From Oscillospiraceae bacterium (GTDB taxonomy: Bacteria > Bacillota > Clostridia > Oscillospirales > Oscillospiraceae), in contig JAJPXI010000177.1 in the NCBI GenBank assembly GCA_021205585.1, forward strand, positions 1 to 7,091: DNA of 7,091 nt, read 5' to 3'. Shown piece after piece: positions 5,387 to 7,091 of the stretch (positions are counted from its first letter, which is position 1; each line of letters opens with the position of its first letter). The translations under genes and the position numbers were made by a program. The notes beneath the pieces were generated by a model that was not told where the DNA came from, made no database searches, and saw nothing but the letters and a program-made list of their open reading frames with translations.

Positions 5387-6620
5387 CCCTCCGGAGCTGC
5401 TGAGCCCCGCCGGGGATTGGAAGCGCATGGAGATGGCCGTGACTTACGGGGCCGACGCCGTCTATCTGGCGGGGGAGGACTTCGGGATGCGGGCCTTCGC
5501 GGGCAACTTCCCCCCGGAGCAGCTGCGCCGGGGGGTGGAATACTGCCACGGGCGGGGGGTGGCCGTCTACGTCACCTGCAACACCATGGCCCGCAATGAG
5601 GAAATCAGCCGCCTCCCCCCTTTCCTGGAACTGCTGGAGCAGGCGGGGGCCGACGCAGTCATCACGGCCGACCTGGGGGTGTTCCGCCTGGCCCAGCGGC
5701 ACGCCCCCCATGTGCGGCTGCACATGAGCACCCAGGCGGGGGTGTCCAACTACCACAGCGCCCGGATGTGGCACGAACTGGGGGCCTCCCGCGTCATCCT
5801 GGCCAGGGAGCTGTCCCTGGAGGAAGTCCGCGAGATACGCGTGCGTACGCCGGAGGAATTGGAGCTGGAGGTTTTTGTCCACGGCGCCATGTGCGTGTCC
5901 TACTCCGGCCGGTGCGTGCTGTCCAACTATATGACCGGGCGGGACGCCCAGCGGGGGGCCTGCGCCCAGCCCTGCCGGTACAGATACGCCTTAATGGAAG
6001 AAAAGCGCCCCGGCGAGTATTTCCCGGTGGAGGAGGACGGCAAGGGGGCCTATATTTTCAGCTCCAGGGATATGTGCATGATCGAGCACATCCCGGAGCT
6101 GCTGGATGCGGGGGTTCACGCTCTGAAAATTGAGGGCCGGGCCAAAAGCCCCTACTACGCCGCCGTGACCACCAACGCCTACCGCCATGCCCTGGACGCC
6201 GCCTGTCAAGGCAATCCCCTTGACTCCATCTGGATTCAGGAGGTGGAAAAGGTGTCCCACCGCCACTACTCCACCGGTTTTTTCTTTGGCCCGCCGGGGC
6301 AGTACACCGCCGACAGCCGGTATATCCGCCGCTGGCAGGTGGTGGCCCAGGTAATCCGCTGTGAGAAAGACGGGACGGCCCTGCTGTCCCTGTATAACCA
6401 GTTCGGCGCGGGGGACGCGGTGGAACTGGTTGGGCCGGGCCTGGCCCCGGTGTCCTTTGCGGCCCCGAAGATGGAGGACATGGACGGACTGCCCCTGACC
6501 CGGCCCAAACAGCCCCAGATGCGTTTTTACATGAAGCTGCCCTGCCCCGCGCCGCCCCTGTCCCTGTTGCGCGTCCCCGTGGACGAAAAAAGGAGAGTTT
6601 GTCACGATGGACATGATTGA
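5364..6620 (+). CDS. trhP: U32 family protein, probable tRNA hydroxylation protein (TrhP-like)
   Basis: U32 proteins were named as collagenase-like peptidases, but E. coli TrhP (YegQ) and B. subtilis YrrN/YrrO are needed for prephenate-dependent hydroxylation of tRNA wobble uridine (ho5U34). This 418-residue protein starts with PELLSPAG and YGADAVYLAGEDFGMRAFAGNF-type sequence. It carries the full U32 signature at 169-187: E169, F171, the GAMC segment with Cys177, then Gly182, Cys184 and Ser187. Cys200 and Cys204 follow in GACAQPC, giving four cysteines that could bind a metal or Fe-S cluster (inference). KIEGRAKSPYY and a C-terminal beta-barrel-like segment (GDAVELVGPG) are present. ATG 5364 is chosen because homology begins a few residues later; ATG 5325 is in frame but would add 13 residues and overlap mltG further. 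No good Shine-Dalgarno is seen, which fits coupling to mltG through the 23-bp overlap. Length and mltG linkage favour YrrO/TrhP2; other U32 roles such as 23S rRNA hydroxylation (RlhA) are possible. Confidence 0.88.
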   Translation: MKPKTRNNPPELLSPAGDWKRMEMAVTYGADAVYLAGEDFGMRAFAGNFPPEQLRRGVEYCHGRGVAVYVTCNTMARNEEISRLPPFLELLEQAGADAVITADLGVFRLAQRHAPHVRLHMSTQAGVSNYHSARMWHELGASRVILARELSLEEVREIRVRTPEELELEVFVHGAMCVSYSGRCVLSNYMTGRDAQRGACAQPCRYRYALMEEKRPGEYFPVEEDGKGAYIFSSRDMCMIEHIPELLDAGVHALKIEGRAKSPYYAAVTTNAYRHALDAACQGNPLDSIWIQEVEKVSHRHYSTGFFFGPPGQYTADSRYIRRWQVVAQVIRCEKDGTALLSLYNQFGAGDAVELVGPGLAPVSFAAPKMEDMDGLPLTRPKQPQMRFYMKLPCPAPPLSLLRVPVDEKRRVCHDGHD

Positions 6621-7091
6621 ACAAATTTTATCCCGCCGGAGCGTCCGGGCCTTTCAAGACCGGACTTTGGACGAGGAAACCGTTCGCACCCTGCTGAAAG
6701 CGGGGATGAGCGGCCCCAGCGCCGTCAACGCCAGGGACTGGAGCTTCCTTGTGGTCACAAATCGAGACACATTGAACCGCATGGCCGACGCCAACGGCCG
6801 CCCGGCGGAACCCCTGCGGGGGGCCGCCCTGGGCATTTTAGTCTGCGGCGACCGCAAACGCACCTTCTCCAAAGCCCCGGATTTCTGGGTCGTGGACTGC
6901 GCCATTGCCGCCCAGAACATCACCCTGGCCGCCCAGGGCCTGGGCCTGGGCTCGGTCTGGCTGGGCACCTGGCCCCACCCGGAGCGGGTGGCGGCCCAGC
7001 GGGCCCTGTTCTCCCTGCCGGAGGACGCCGTCCCCCACTCCATCCTGGCCCTCGGCTACCCCGCCGAAGCCCCCAAAGGCTCCAAAAACGT
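6607..7091 (+). CDS. nitroreductase family FMN oxidoreductase (partial, extreme C-terminus missing)
   Basis: Members bind FMN as homodimers and use NAD(P)H to reduce nitroaromatics, quinones or flavins; the natural substrate is usually unknown. The frame gives 161 complete codons and runs off the right edge, probably about 10-15 residues short of a typical 170-175-residue member. SRRSVRAF (9-16) is the FMN-phosphate-binding start, SGPSAVNARDW (35-45) is the second FMN-contacting motif, and the central helix AIAAQNITLAAQGLGLGSVWLG (99-120) and ILALGYPAE near the end are typical. ATG 6607 lies 11 nt after AGGAG (6591-6595); ATG 6613 is a weaker alternative. It overlaps the U32 gene by 14 bp, so it belongs to the same operon. 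It could be a housekeeping flavin reductase or a redox partner of a neighbouring enzyme, which sequence alone cannot decide. Confidence 0.9.
   Translation, partial: MDMIEQILSRRSVRAFQDRTLDEETVRTLLKAGMSGPSAVNARDWSFLVVTNRDTLNRMADANGRPAEPLRGAALGILVCGDRKRTFSKAPDFWVVDCAIAAQNITLAAQGLGLGSVWLGTWPHPERVAAQRALFSLPEDAVPHSILALGYPAEAPKGSKN

Noticed and set aside
3851..5428. A 525-codon open frame on the minus strand across mltG and the cyclo-ligase
   Set aside because: It is antisense to two well-supported genes. Its translation is Gly/Val/His/Gln-rich with no recognised motif, as expected from GC-rich codon bias on the other strand.

Overview
The window is a G+C-rich bacterial chromosomal segment holding ordinary core genes. 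Gene content, codon use and protein style suggest a Gram-positive Firmicute of the class Clostridia, most likely a high-GC gut Oscillospiraceae relative (Flavonifractor/Oscillibacter-like). This placement is inferred from recognised protein motifs and gene order; no search was run.

Layout. Positions 1-1434, minus strand: dxs (first enzyme of the MEP isoprenoid pathway), cut by the left edge. Positions 1435-1668: a 234-bp divergent control region with a good sigma-A-type promoter for dxs, a perfect 16-bp palindrome, an extended -10 promoter facing right, and a small hairpin. Positions 1669-7091, plus strand: seven tightly packed genes in one probable operon: a TagA/WecG/CpsF glycosyltransferase, a thymidylate kinase of the non-REPGG type, a DJ-1/PfpI protein, 5-formyltetrahydrofolate cyclo-ligase, the murein endolytic transglycosylase MltG, a U32-family protein (TrhP-like), and an FMN nitroreductase cut by the right edge. 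Four of the six junctions overlap by 14-26 bp, and the other two have gaps of 1 and 22 nt. No tRNA, rRNA, CRISPR array, insertion sequence, phage gene or convincing intrinsic terminator was seen.

How the genes fit together. Dxs feeds synthesis of undecaprenyl phosphate, the lipid carrier on which TagA-type enzymes act, and MltG acts on nascent peptidoglycan, so both transcription units touch envelope synthesis. Tmk and the cyclo-ligase belong to thymidylate/folate metabolism. MltG followed by a U32 protein recalls the B. subtilis mltG(yrrL)-trmR(yrrM)-trhP1(yrrN)-trhP2(yrrO) cluster, which suggests a tRNA wobble-uridine hydroxylation role for the U32 protein.

I found no convincing undescribed system. 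The points most worth checking are a perfect 20-bp inverted repeat whose outer arm sits exactly at the left edge inside dxs (possible fold-back or contig-end artefact), the palindromic operator candidate between dxs and tagA, and the mltG-U32-nitroreductase arrangement that lacks the expected methyltransferase.
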